Source of the DNA: Ascidia mentula
Lineage: Eukaryota > Chordata > Ascidiacea > Phlebobranchia > Ascidiidae
Length of the DNA stretch: 64,000 bases
Reading direction: 5' to 3'
Assembly (NCBI GenBank): GCA_947561715.1
Contig: OX387203.1
Coordinates: forward strand, 17,794,001-17,858,000
Part shown: in pieces, positions 1 to 14,400 of the stretch
Numbering within the stretch: position 1 is the stretch's first letter
How the letters are laid out: every line of letters begins with the position of its first letter
Position numbers and translations under genes: made by a program
Notes under the pieces: model-generated
The model's database searches: none
Seen by the model: only the letters and a program-made list of their open reading frames with translations
What the model was told of the DNA's origin: nothing

Positions 1-3000
1 TCGTTTTGTACTGGCATCTAGTATTTGTGTGCAAAATTTCAAGTCGCTTGATACAAAAATGTTCAAATCACAGGCGGACAACTCTATAAATTACTTAATT
101 CCGCCGAACCTTAGCCACCATAGTTCCAAACATGCGTTTTCGTTCGCGAATAAAAAACTAAAAGACATACGTCAATTTGGATTACACTGCTCGTTTTGTA
201 CTGGCATCTAGTATTTGTGTGCAAAATTTCAAGTCGCTTGATACAAAAAAGTTCAAATCACAGGCGGACAACTCTCAAATTTATTTAATTCCGCCCTACC
301 TTAATAGCCACCATAGTTCCAAACATGCCTTTTCGTTCGCGAATAAAAAACTAAAAGACATACGCCAATTTGGATTACACTGCTCGTTTTATACTGGCAT
401 CTAGTATTTGTGTGCAAAATTTCAAGTCGCTTGATACAAAAATGTTCAAATCACAGGCGGACAACTCTCAAAATTACTTAATTCCGCCCAACCTTAGCCA
501 CCATAGTTCCAAACATGCATTTTCGTTCGCGAATAAAAAACTAAAAGACATACGCCAATTTGGATTACACTGCTCGTTTTGTACTGGCATCTAGTATTTG
601 TGTGCAAAATTTCAAGTCGCTTGATACAAAAATGTTCAAATCACAGGCGGACAACTCTCAAATTTATTTAATTCCGCCCAACCTTAATAGCCACCAAAGT
701 CCCAAACATGCCTTTTCGTTCGCAAAAAAAAATTAAAGGACATACGCCAATTTGGATTACACTGCTCGTTTTATACTGGCATCTAGTATTTGTGTGCAAA
801 ATTTCAAGTCGCTTGATACAAAAATGTTCAAATCACAGGCGGACAACTCTCAAAATTACTTAATTCCGCCCAACCTTAGCCACCATAGTTCCAAACATGC
901 ATTTTCGTTCGCAAAAAAAAAACTAAAAGACATACGCCAATTTGGATTACACTGCTCGTTTTATACTGGCATCTAGTATTTGTGTGCAAAATTTCAAGTC
1001 GCTTGATACAAAAATGTTCAAATCACAGGCGGACAACTCTCAAAATTACTTAATTCCGCCGAACCTTAGCCACCATAGTTCCAAACATGCCTTTTCGTTC
1101 GCGAATAAAAAACTAAAATACATAGGCAAATTTGGTTTACACTGCTCGTTTTGTACTGGCATCTAGTATTTGTGTGCAAAATTTCAAGTCGCTTGATGCA
1201 AAAATGTTCAAATCACAGGCGGACAACTCTCAAAAGTACTGAATTCCGCCGAACCTTAGCCACCATAGTTCCAAACATGCATTTTCGTTCGCGAATAAAA
1301 AACTAAAAAACATAGGCAAATTTGGTTTACACTGCTCGTTTTGTACTGGCATCTAGTATTGGTGTGCAAAATTTCAAGTCGCTTGATACAAAAATGTTCA
1401 AATCACAGGCGGACAACTCTCAAATTTATTTAATTCCGCCCAACCTTAATAGCCACCATAGTCCCAAACATGCCTTTTCGTTCGCGAATAAAAAACTTAA
1501 AGGACATACGCCAATTTGGTTTACACTGCTCGTTTTGTACTGCAATCTAGTAATTGTGTACAAAATTTCAAGTCGCTTGATACAAAAATGTTCAAATCAC
1601 AGGCGGACAACTCTCAAAATTACTTAATTCCGCCCAACCTTAGACACCATAGTTCCAAACATGCATTTTCGTTCGCGAATAAAAAACTAAAAGACATAGG
1701 CAAATTTGGTTTACACTGCTCGTTTTGTACTGGCATCTAGTATTGGTGTGCAAAATTTCAAGTCGCTTGATACAAAAATGTTCAAATCACAGGCGGACAA
1801 CTCTCAAATTTATTTAATTCCGCCCAACCTTAATAGCCACCATAGTCCCAAACATGCCTTTTCGTTCGCGAATAAAAAACTTAAAGGACATACGCCAATT
1901 TGGTTTACACTGCTCGTTTTGTACTGCAATCTAGTAATTGTGTACAAAATTTCAAGTCGCTTGATACAAAAATGTTCAAATCACAGGCGGACAACTCTAT
2001 AAATTACTTAATTCCGCCCAACCTTAGCCACCATAGTTCCAAACATGCGTTTTCGTTCGCGAATAAAAAACTAAAAGACATACGCCAATTTGGATTACAC
2101 TGCTCGTTTTGTACTGGCATCTAGTATTTGTGTGCAAAATTTCAAGTTGCTTGATACAAAAATGTTCAAATCACAGGCGGACAACTCTCAAAATTACTTA
2201 ATTCCGCCCAACCTTAGCCATCGTAGTTCCAAACATGCATTTTCGTTCGCGAATAAAAAGGTAAAGGACATACGCCAATTTGGTTTACACTGCTCGTTTT
2301 GTACTGGCATCTAGTATTTGTGTGCAAAATTTCAAGTCGCTTGATACAAAAATGTTCAAATCACAGGCGGACAACTCTATAAATTACTTAATTCCGCCGA
2401 ACCTTAGCCACCATAGTTCCAAACATGCGTTTTCGTTCGCGAATAAAAAATTAAAAGACATACGTCAATTTGGATTACACTGCTCGTTTTGTACTGGCAT
2501 CTAGTATTTGTGTGCAAAATTTCAAGTCGCTTGATACAAAAAAGTTCAAATCACAGGCGGACAACTCTCAAATTTATTTAATTACGCCCTACCTTAATAG
2601 CCACCATAGTTCCAAACATGCCTTTTCGTTCGCGAATAAAAAACTAAAAGACATACGCCAATTTGGATTACACTGCTCGTTTTATACTGGCATCTAGTAT
2701 TTGTGTGCAAAATTTCAAGTCGCTTGATACAAAAATGTTCAAATCACAGGCGGACAACTCTCAAAATTACTTAATTCCGCCCAACCTTAGCCACCATAGT
2801 TCCAAACATGCATTTTCGTTCGCGAATAAAAAACTAAAAGACATACGCCAATTTGGATTACACTGCTCGTTTTGTACTGGCATCTAGTATTTGTGTGCAA
2901 AATTTCAAGTCGCTTGATACAAAAATGTTCAAATCACAGGCGGACAACTCTCAAATTTATTTAATTCCGCCCAACCTTAATAGCCACCAAAGTCCCAAAC

Positions 3001-6000
3001 ATGCCTTTTCGTTCGCAAAAAAAAATTAAAGGACATACGCCAATTTGGATTACACTGCTCGTTTTATACTGGCATCTAGTATTTGTGTGCAAAATTTCAA
3101 GTCGCTTGATACAAAAATGTTCAAATCACAGGCGGACAACTCTCAAAATTACTTAATTCCGCCCAACCTTAGCCACCATAGTTCCAAACATGCATTTTCG
3201 TTCGCAAAAAAAAAACTAAAAGACATACGCCAATTTGGATTACACTGCTCGTTTTATACTGGCATCTAGTATTTGTGTGCAAAATTTCAAGTCGCTTGAT
3301 ACAAAAATGTTCAAATCACAGGCGGACAACTCTCAAAATTACTTAATTCCGCCGAACCTTAGCCACCATAGTTCCAAACATGCCTTTTCGTTCGCGAATA
3401 AAAAACTAAAATACATAGGCAAATTTGGTTTACACTGCTCGTTTTGTACTGGCATCTAGTATTTGTGTGCAAAATTTCAAGTCGCTTGATGCAAAAATGT
3501 TCAAATCACAGGCGGACAACTCTCAAAAGTACTGAATTCCGCCGAACCTTAGCCACCATAGTTCCAAACATGCATTTTCGTTCGCGAATAAAAAACTAAA
3601 AAACATAGGCAAATTTGGTTTACACTGCTCGTTTTGTACTGGCATCTAGTATTGGTGTGCAAAATTTCAAGTCGCTTGATACAAAAATGTTCAAATCACA
3701 GGCGGACAACTCTCAAATTTATTTAATTCCGCCCAACCTTAATAGCCACCATAGTCCCAAACATGCCTTTTCGTTCGCGAATAAAAAACTTAAAGGACAT
3801 ACGCCAATTTGGTTTACACTGCTCGTTTTGTACTGCAATCTAGTAATTGTGTACAAAATTTCAAGTCGCTTGATACAAAAATGTTCAAATCACAGGCGGA
3901 CAACTCTCAAAATTACTTAATTCCGCCCAACCTTAGACACCATAGTTCCAAACATGCATTTTCGTTCGCGAATAAAAAACTAAAAGACATAGGCAAATTT
4001 GGTTTACACTGCTCGTTTTGTACTGGCATCTAGTATTGGTGTGCAAAATTTCAAGTCGCTTGATACAAAAATGTTCAAATCACAGGCGGACAACTCTCAA
4101 ATTTATTTAATTCCGCCCAACCTTAATAGCCACCATAGTCCCAAACATGCCTTTTCGTTCGCGAATAAAAAACTTAAAGGACATACGCCAATTTGGTTTA
4201 CACTGCTCGTTTTGTACTGCAATCTAGTAATTGTGTACAAAATTTCAAGTCGCTTGATACAAAAATGTTCAAATCACAGGCGGACAACTCTATAAATTAC
4301 TTAATTCCGCCCAACCTTAGCCACCATAGTTCCAAACATGCGTTTTCGTTCGCGAATAAAAAACTAAAAGACATACGCCAATTTGGATTACACTGCTCGT
4401 TTTGTACTGGCATCTAGTATTTGTGTGCAAAATTTCAAGTTGCTTGATACAAAAATGTTCAAATCACAGGCGGACAACTCTCAAAATTACTTAATTCCGC
4501 CCAACCTTAGCCATCGTAGTTCCAAACATGCATTTTCGTTCGCGAATAAAAAGGTAAAGGACATACGCCAATTTGGTTTACACTGCTCGTTTTGTACTGG
4601 CATCTAGTATTTGTGTGCAAAATTTCAAGTCGCTTGATACAAAAATGTTCAAATCACAGGCGGACAACTCTATAAATTACTTAATTCCGCCGAACCTTAG
4701 CCACCATAGTTCCAAACATGCGTTTTCGTTCGCGAATAAAAAACTAAAAGACATACGTCAATTTGGATTACACTGCTCGTTTTGTACTGGCATCTAGTAT
4801 TTGTGTGCAAAATTTCAAGTCGCTTGATACAAAAAAGTTCAAATCACAGGCGGACAACTCTCAAATTTATTTAATTCCGCCCTACCTTAATAGCCACCAT
4901 AGTTCCAAACATGCCTTTTCGTTCGCGAATAAAAAACTAAAAGACATACGCCAATTTGGATTACACTGCTCGTTTTATACTGGCATCTAGTATTTGTGTG
5001 CAAAATTTCAAGTCGCTTGATACAAAAATGTTCAAATCACAGGCGGACAACTCTCAAAATTACTTAATTCCGCCCAACCTTCGCCACCATAGTTCCAAAC
5101 ATGCATTTTCGTTCGCGAATAAAAAACTAAAAGACATACGCCAATTTGGATTACACTGCTCGTTTTGTACTGGCATCTAGTATTTGTGTGCAAAATTTCA
5201 AGTCGCTTGATACAAAAATGTTCAAATCACAGGCGGACAACTCTCAAATTTATTTAATTCCGCCCAACCTTAATAGCCACCAAAGTCCCAAACATGCCTT
5301 TTCGTTCGCAAAAAAAAATTAAAGGACATACGCCAATTTGGATTACACTGCTCGTTTTATACTGGCATCTAGTATTTGTGTGCAAAATTTCAAGTCGCTT
5401 GATACAAAAATGTTCAAATCACAGGCGGACAACTCTCAAAATTACTTAATTCCGCCCAACCTTAGCCACCATAGTTCCAAACATGCATTTTCGTTCGCAA
5501 AAAAAAAACTAAAAGACATACGCCAATTTGGATTACACTGCTCGTTTTATACTGGCATCTAGTATTTGTGTGCAAAATTTCAAGTCGCTTGATACAAAAA
5601 TGTTCAAATCACAGGCGGACAACTCTCAAAATTACTTAATTCCGCCGAACCTTAGCCACCATAGTTCCAAACATGCCTTTTCGTTCGCGAATAAAAAACT
5701 AAAATACATAGGCAAATTTGGTTTACACTGCTCGTTTTGTACTGGCATCTAGTATTTGTGTGCAAAATTTCAAGTCGCTTGATGCAAAAATGTTCAAATC
5801 ACAGGCGGACAACTCTCAAAAGTACTGAATTCCGCCGAACCTTAGCCACCATAGTTCCAAACATGCATTTTCGTTCGCGAATAAAAAACTAAAAAACATA
5901 GGCAAATTTGGTTTACACTGCTCGTTTTGTACTGGCATCTAGTATTGGTGTGCAAAATTTCAAGTCGCTTGATACAAAAATGTTCAAATCACAGGCGGAC

Positions 6001-6180
6001 AACTCTCAAATTTATTTAATTCCGCCCAACCTTAATAGCCACCATAGTCCCAAACATGCCTTTTCGTTCGCGAATAAAAAACTTAAAGGACATACGCCAA
6101 TTTGGTTTACACTGCTCGTTTTGTACTGCAATCTAGTAATTGTGTACAAAATTTCAAGTCGCTTGATACAAAAATGTTCA
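1..6180. repeat. Higher-order repeat, 12 monomers (2293 bp)
   Basis: Variant monomers recur with a spacing of exactly 2293 bp, which is 12 monomers. The KKF-type variant begins at 177, 2470 and 4763, and the 98/101-codon frameshift variants recur at 1322/3615/5908 and 1516/3809/6102. Two full copies and most of a third are visible. Copies differ by very few bases (for example LIPP to LITP at 2470, a C/A change near 5092), so amplification of the 12-mer is recent compared with divergence among monomers inside it. Confidence 0.9.
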
Positions 6181-8400
6181 AATCACAGGCGGACAACTCT
6201 CAAAATTACTTAATTCCGCCCAACCTTAGCCACCATAGTTCCAAACATGCATTTTCGTTCGCGAATAAAAAACTAAAAGACATACGCCAATTTGGATTAC
6301 ACTGCTCGTTTTGTACTGGCATCTAGTATTTGTGTGCAAAATTTCAAGTTGCTTGATACAAAAATGTTCAAATCACAGGCGGACAACTCTCAAAATTACT
6401 TAATTCCGCCCAACCTTAGCCACCGTAGTTCCAAACATGCATTTTCGTTCGCGAATAAAAAGGTAAAGGACATACGCCAATTTGGTTTACACTGCTCGTT
6501 TTGTACTGGCATCTAGTATTTGTGTGCAAAATTTCAAGTCGCTTGATACAAAAATGTTCAAATCACAGGCGGAAACTCTATAAATTACTTAATTCCGCCG
6601 AACCTTAGCCACCATAGTTCCAAACATGCGTTTTCGTTCGCGAATAAAAAACTAAAAGACATACGTCAATTTGGTTTACACTGCTCGTTTTGTACTGGCA
6701 TCTAGTATTTGTGTGCAAAATTTCAAGTCGCTTGATACAAAAAAGTTCAAATCACAGGCGGACAACTCTCAAAAGTACTGAATTCCGCCGAACCTTAGCC
6801 ACCATAGTTCCAAACATGCCTTTTCGTTTGCGAATAAAAAACTAAAAAACATAGGCAAATTTGGTTTACACTGCTCGTTTTGTACTGGCATCTAGTATTG
6901 GTGTGCAAAATTTCAAGTCGCTTGATACAAAAATGTTCAAATCACAGGCGGACAACTCTCAAATTTATTTAATTCCGCCCAACCTTAATAGCCACCATAG
7001 TCCCAAACATGCCTTTTCGTTCGCGAATAAAAAACTTAAAGGACATACGCCAATTTGGTTTACACTGCTCGTTTTGTACTGCAATCTAGTAATTGTGTAC
7101 AAAATTTCAAGTCGCTTGATACAAAAATGTTCAAATCACAGGCGGACAACTCTCAAAATTACTTAATTCCGCCCAACCTTAGCCACCATAGTTCCAAACA
7201 TGCATTTTCGTTCGCGAATAAAAAACTAAAAGACATACGCCAATTTGGATTACACTGCTCGTTTTGTACTGGCATCTAGTATTTGTGTGCAAAATTTCAA
7301 GTTGCTTGATACAAAAATGTTCAAATCACAGGCGGACAACTCTCAAAATTACTTAATTCCGCCCAACCTTAATAGCCACCGTAGTTCCAAACATGCATTT
7401 TCGTTCGCGAATAAAAAGGTAAAGGACATACGCCAATTTGGTTTACACTGCTCGTTTTATACTGGCATCTAGTATTTGTGTGCAAAATTTCAAGTCGCTT
7501 GATACAAAAATGTTCAAATCACAGGCGGACAACTCTCAAAATTACTTAATTCCGCCGAACCTTAGCCACCATAGTTCCAAACATGCCTTTTCGTTCGCGA
7601 ATAAAAAACTAAAATACATAGGCAAATTTGGTTTACACTGCTCGTTTTGTACTGGCATCTAGTATTTGTGTGCAAAATTTCAAGTCGCTTGATGCAAAAA
7701 TGTTCAAATCACAGGCGGACAACTCTCAAAAGTACTGAATTCCGCCGAACCTTAGCCACCATAGTTCCAAACATGCATTTTCGTTCGCGAATAAAAAACT
7801 AAAAAACATAGGCAAATTTGGTTTACACTGCTCGTTTTGTACTGGCATCTAGTATTGGTGTGCAAAATTTCAAGTCGCTTGATACAAAAATGTTCAAATC
7901 ACAGGCGGACAACTCTCAAATTTATTTAATTCCGCCCAACCTTAATAGCCACCATAGTCCCAAACATGCCTTTTCGTTCGCGAATAAAAAACTTAAAGGA
8001 CATACGCCAATTTGGTTTACACTGCTCGTTTTGTACTGCAATCTAGTAATTGTGTACAAAATTTCAAGTCGCTTGATACAAAAATGTTCAAATCACAGGC
8101 GGACAACTCTCAAAATTACTTAATTCCGCCCAACCTTAGCCACCATAGTTCCAAACATGCATTTTCGTTCGCGAATAAAAAACTAAAAGACATACGCCAA
8201 TTTGGATTACACTGCTCGTTTTGTACTGGCATCTAGTATTTGTGTGCAAAATTTCAAGTTGCTTGATACAAAAATGTTCAAATCACAGGCGGACAACTCT
8301 CAAAATTACTTAATTCCGCCCAACCTTAGCCACCGTAGTTCCAAACATGCATTTTCGTTCGCGAATAAAAAGGTAAAGGACATACGCCAATTTGGTTTAC
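6102..8400. repeat. Higher-order repeat, 5 monomers (about 957 bp)
   Basis: From about 6.1 kb the 12-mer order breaks and a shorter series takes over. The 101-codon variant recurs at 6861 and 7818 (957 bp), and its follower at 6102, 7055 and 8012 (953 and 957 bp). The five-monomer block is built from monomer types already present in the 12-mer, as expected for unequal exchange inside it. A 1-base deletion inside the conserved GGCGGACAAC block at about 6571 marks one monomer. Confidence 0.8.
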
Positions 8401-11400
8401 ACTGCTCGTTTTGTACTGGCATCTAGTATTTGTGTGCAAAATTTCAAGTTGCTTGATACAAAAAAGTTCAAATCACAGGCGGACAACTCTCAAATTTATT
8501 TAATTCCGCCCTACCTTAATAGCCACCATAGTTCCAAACATGCCTTTTCGTTCGCGAATAAAAAACTAAAAGACATACGTCAATTTGGTTTACACTGTTC
8601 GTTTTGTACTGGCATCTAGTATTTGTGTGCAAAATTTCAAGTTGCTTGATACAAAAATGTTCAAATCACAGGCGGACAACTCTCAAAATTACTTAATTCC
8701 GCCCAACCTTAGCCACCGTAGTTCCAAACATGCATTTTCGTTCGCGAATAAAAAGGTAAAGGACATACGCCAATTTGGTTTACACTGCTCGTTTTGTACT
8801 GGCATCTAGTATTTGTGTGCAAAATTTCAAGTTGCTTGATACAAAAAAGTTCAAATCACAGGCGGACAACTCTCAAATTTATTTAATTCCGCCCTACCTT
8901 AATAGCCACCATAGTTCCAAACATGCCTTTTCGTTCGCGAATAAAAAACTAAAAGACATACGCCAATTTGGATTACACTGCTCGTTTTGTACTGGCATCT
9001 AGTATTTGTGTGCAAAATTTCAAGTTGCTTGATACAAAAATGTTCAAATCACAGGCGGACAACTCTCAAAATTACTTAATTCCGCCCAACCTTAGCCACC
9101 GTAGTTCCAAACATGCCTTTTCGTTCGCGAATAAAAAACTAAAAGACATACGTCAATTTGGTTTACACTGCTCGTTTTGTACTGGCATCTAGTATTTGTG
9201 TGCAAAATTTCAAGTCGCTTGATACAAAAAAGTTCAAATCACAGGCGGACAACTCTCAAATTTATTTAATTCCGCCCTACCTTAATAGCCACCATAGTTC
9301 CAAACATGCCTTTTCGTTCGCGAATAAAAAACTAAAAGACATACGTCAATTTGGTTTACACTGCTCGTTTTGTACTGGCATCTAGTATTTGTGTGCAAAA
9401 TTTCAAGTCGCTTGATGCAAAAATGTTCAAATCACAGGCGGACAACTCTCAAAAGTACTGAATTCCGCCGAACCTTAGCCACCATAGTTCCAAACATGCC
9501 TTTTCGTTCGCGAATAAAAAACTAAAAAACATAGGCAAATTTGGTTTACACTGCTCGTTTTGTACTGGCATCTAGTATTGGTGTGCAAAATTTCAAGTCG
9601 CTTGATACAAAAAAGTTCAAATCACAGGCGGACAACTCTCAAATTTATTTAATTCCGCCCTACCTTAATAGCCACCATAGTCCCAAACATGCCTTTTCGT
9701 TCGCGAATAAAAAATTAAAGGACATACGCCAATTTGGTTTACACTACTCGTTTTGTACTGCAATCTAATAATTGTGTACAAAATTTCAAGTCGCTTGATA
9801 CAAAAATGTTCAAATCACAGGCGGACAACTCTCAAAATTACTTAATTCCGCCCAACCTTAGCCACCATAGTTCCAAACATGCATTTTCGTTCGCGAATAA
9901 AAAACTAAAAGACATACGCCAATTTGGATTACACTGCTCGTTTTGTACTGGCATCTAGTATTTGTGTGCAAAATTTCAAGTTGCTTGATACAAAAATGTT
10001 CAAATCACAGGCGGACAACTCTCAAAATTACTTAATTCCGCCCAACCTTAGCCACCATAGTTCCAAACATGCATTTTCGTTCGCGAATAAAAAGGTAAAA
10101 GACATACGCCAATTTGGTTTGAACTGCTCGTTTTGTACTGGCATCTAGTATTTGTGTGCAAAATTTCAAGTTGCTTGATACAAAAATGTTCAAATCACAG
10201 GCGGACAACTCTCAACATTACTTAATTCCGCCCAACCTTAGCCACCATAGTTCAAAACATGCATTTTCGTTCGCGAATAAAAAACTAAAAGACATACGCC
10301 AATTTGGATTACACTGCTCGTTTTATACTGGCATCTAGTATTTGTGTGCAAAATTTCAAGTTGCTTGATACAAAAATGTTCAAATCACAGGCGGACAACT
10401 CTCAAAATTACTTAATTCCGCCCAACCTTAGCCACCATAGTTCCAAACATGCATTTTCGTTCGCGAATAAAAAACTAAAAGACATACGCCAATTTGGATT
10501 ACACTGCTCGTTTTATACTGGCATCTAGTATTTGTGTGCAAAATTTCAAGTCGCTTGATACAAAAATGTTCAAATCACAGGCGGACAACTCTCAAATTTA
10601 TTTAATTCCGCCCAACCTTAATAGCCACCATAGTCCCAAACATGCCTTTTCGTTCGCAAAAAAAAAATTAAAGGACATACGCCAATTTGGTTTACACTGC
10701 TCGTTTTGTACTGCAATCTAGTAATTGTGTACAAAATTTCAAGTCGCTTGATGCAAAAATGTTCAAATCACAGGCGGACAACTCTCAAAATTACTTAATT
10801 CCGCCCAACCTTAGCCACCATAGTTCCAAACATGCATTTTCGTTCGCGAATAAAAAACTAAAAGACATACGCCAATTTGGATTACACTGCTCGTTTTGTA
10901 CTGCAATCTAGTAATTGTGTACAAAATTTCAAGTCGCTTGATACAAAAATGTTCAAATCACAGGCGGACAACTCTCAAAATTACTTAATTCCGCCCAACC
11001 TTAGCCACCATAGTTCCAAACATGCATTTTCGTTCGCGAATAAAAAACTAAAAGACATACGCCAATTTGGATTACACTGCTCGTTTTGTACTGGCATCTA
11101 GTATTGGTGTGCAAAATTTCAAGTCGCTTGATACAAAAAAGTTCAAATCACAGGCGGACAACTCTCAAATTTATTTAATTCCGCCCTACCTTAATAGCCA
11201 CCATAGTCCCAAACATGCCTTTTCGTTCGCGAATAAAAAATTAAAGGACATACGCCAATTTGGTTTACACTACTCGTTTTGTACTGCAATCTAATAATTG
11301 TGTACAAAATTTCAAGTCGCTTGATACAAAAATGTTCAAATCACAGGCGGACAACTCTCAAAATTACTTAATTCCGCCCAACCTTAGCCACCATAGTTCC

Positions 11401-14400
11401 AAACATGCATTTTCGTTCGCGAATAAAAAACTAAAAGACATACGCCAATTTGGATTACACTGCTCGTTTTGTACTGGCATCTAGTATTTGTGTGCAAAAT
11501 TTCAAGTTGCTTGATACAAAAATGTTCAAATCACAGGCGGACAACTCTCAAAATTACTTAATTCCGCCCAACCTTAGCCACCATAGTTCCAAACATGCAT
11601 TTTCGTTCGCGAATAAAAAGGTAAAAGACATACGCCAATTTGGTTTGAACTGCTCGTTTTGTACTGGCATCTAGTATTTGTGTGCAAAATTTCAAGTTGC
11701 TTGATACAAAAATGTTCAAATCACAGGCGGACAACTCTCAACATTACTTAATTCCGCCCAACCTTAGCCACCATAGTTCAAAACATGCATTTTCGTTCGC
11801 GAATAAAAAACTAAAAGACATACGCCAATTTGGATTACACTGCTCGTTTTATACTGGCATCTAGTATTTGTGTGCAAAATTTCAAGTTGCTTGATACAAA
11901 AATGTTCAAATCACAGGCGGACAACTCTCAAAATTACTTAATTCCGCCCAACCTTAGCCACCATAGTTCCAAACATGCATTTTCGTTCGCGAATAAAAAA
12001 CTAAAAGACATACGCCAATTTGGATTACACTGCTCGTTTTATACTGGCATCTAGTATTTGTGTGCAAAATTTCAAGTCGCTTGATACAAAAATGTTCAAA
12101 TCACAGGCGGACAACTCTCAAATTTATTTAATTCCGCCCAACCTTAATAGCCACCATAGTCCCAAACATGCCTTTTCGTTCGCAAAAAAAAAATTAAAGG
12201 ACATACGCCAATTTGGTTTACACTGCTCGTTTTGTACTGCAATCTAGTAATTGTGTACAAAATTTCAAGTCGCTTGATGCAAAAATGTTCAAATCACAGG
12301 CGGACAACTCTCAAAATTACTTAATTCCGCCCAACCTTAGCCACCATAGTTCCAAACATGCATTTTCGTTCGCGAATAAAAAACTAAAAGACATACGCCA
12401 ATTTGGATTACACTGCTCGTTTTGTACTGCAATCTAGTAATTGTGTACAAAATTTCAAGTCGCTTGATACAAAAATGTTCAAATCACAGGCGGACAACTC
12501 TCAAAATTACTTAATTCCGCCCAACCTTAGCCACCATAGTTCCAAACATGCATTTTCGTTCGCGAATAAAAAACTAAAAGACATACGCCAATTTGGATTA
12601 CACTGCTCGTTTTGTACTGGCATCTAGTATTTGTGTGCAAAATTTCAAGTTGCTTGATACAAAAATGTTCAAATCACAGGCGGACAACTCTCAAAATTAC
12701 TTAATTCCGCCCAACCTTAGCCACCGTAGTTCCAAACATGCATTTTCGTTCGCGAATAAAAAGGTAAAGGACATACGCCAATTTGGTTTACACTGCTCGT
12801 TTTGTACTGGCATCTAGTATTTGTGTGCAAAATTTCAAGTTGCTTGATACAAAAAAGTTCAAATCACAGGCGGACAACTCTCAAATTTATTTAATTCCGC
12901 CCTACCTTAATAGCCACCATAGTTCCAAACATGCCTTTTCGTTCGCGAATAAAAAACTAAAAGACATACGTCAATTTGGTTTACACTGTTCGTTTTGTAC
13001 TGGCATCTAGTATTTGTGTGCAAAATTTCAAGTTGCTTGATACAAAAATGTTCAAATCACAGGCGGACAACTCTCAAAATTACTTAATTCCGTCCTACCT
13101 TAGCCACCGTAGTTCCAAACATGCATTTTCGTTCGCGAATAAAAAGGTAAAGGACATACGCCAATTTGGTTTACACTGCTCGTTTTGTACTGGCATCTAG
13201 TATTTGTGTGCAAAATTTCAAGTTGCTTGATACAAAAAAGTTCAAATCACAGGCGGACAACTCTCAAATTTATTTAATTCCGCCCTACCTTAATAGCCAC
13301 CATAGTTCCAAACATGCCTTTTCGTTCGCGAATAAAAAACTAAAAGACATACGCCAATTTGGATTACACTGCTCGTTTTGTACTGGCATCTAGTATTTGT
13401 GTGCAAAATTTCAAGTTGCTTGATACAAAAATGTTCAAATCACAGGCGGACAACTCTCAAAATTACTTAATTCCGCCCAACCTTAGCCACCGTAGTTCCA
13501 AACATGCCTTTTCGTTCGCGAATAAAAAACTAAAAGACATACGTCAATTTGGTTTACACTGCTCGTTTTGTACTGGCATCTAGTATTTGTGTGCAAAATT
13601 TCAAGTCGCTTGATACAAAAAAGTTCAAATCACAGGCGGACAACTCTCAAATTTATTTAATTCCGCCCTACCTTAATAGCCACCATAGTTCCAAACATGC
13701 CTTTTCGTTCGCGAATAAAAAACTAAAAGACATACGTCAATTTGGTTTACACTGCTCGTTTTGTACTGGCATCTAGTATTTGTGTGCAAAATTTCAAGTC
13801 GCTTGATGCAAAAATGTTCAAATCACAGGCGGACAACTCTCAAAAGTACTGAATTCCGCCGAACCTTAGCCACCATAGTTCCAAACATGCCTTTTCGTTC
13901 GCGAATAAAAAACTAAAAAACATAGGCAAATTTGGTTTACACTGCTCGTTTTGTACTGGCATCTAGTATTGGTGTGCAAAATTTCAAGTCGCTTGATACA
14001 AAAAAGTTCAAATCACAGGCGGACAACTCTCAAATTTATTTAATTCCGCCCTACCTTAATAGCCACCATAGTCCCAAACATGCCTTTTCGTTCGCGAATA
14101 AAAAATTAAAGGACATACGCCAATTTGGTTTACACTACTCGTTTTGTACTGCAATCTAATAATTGTGTACAAAATTTCAAGTCGCTTGATACAAAAATGT
14201 TCAAATCACAGGCGGACAACTCTCAAAATTACTTAATTCCGCCCAACCTTAGCCACCATAGTTCCAAACATGCATTTTCGTTCGCGAATAAAAAACTAAA
14301 AGACATACGCCAATTTGGATTACACTGCTCGTTTTGTACTGCAATCTAGTAATTGTGTACAAAATTTCAAGTCGCTTGATACAAAAATGTTCAAATCACA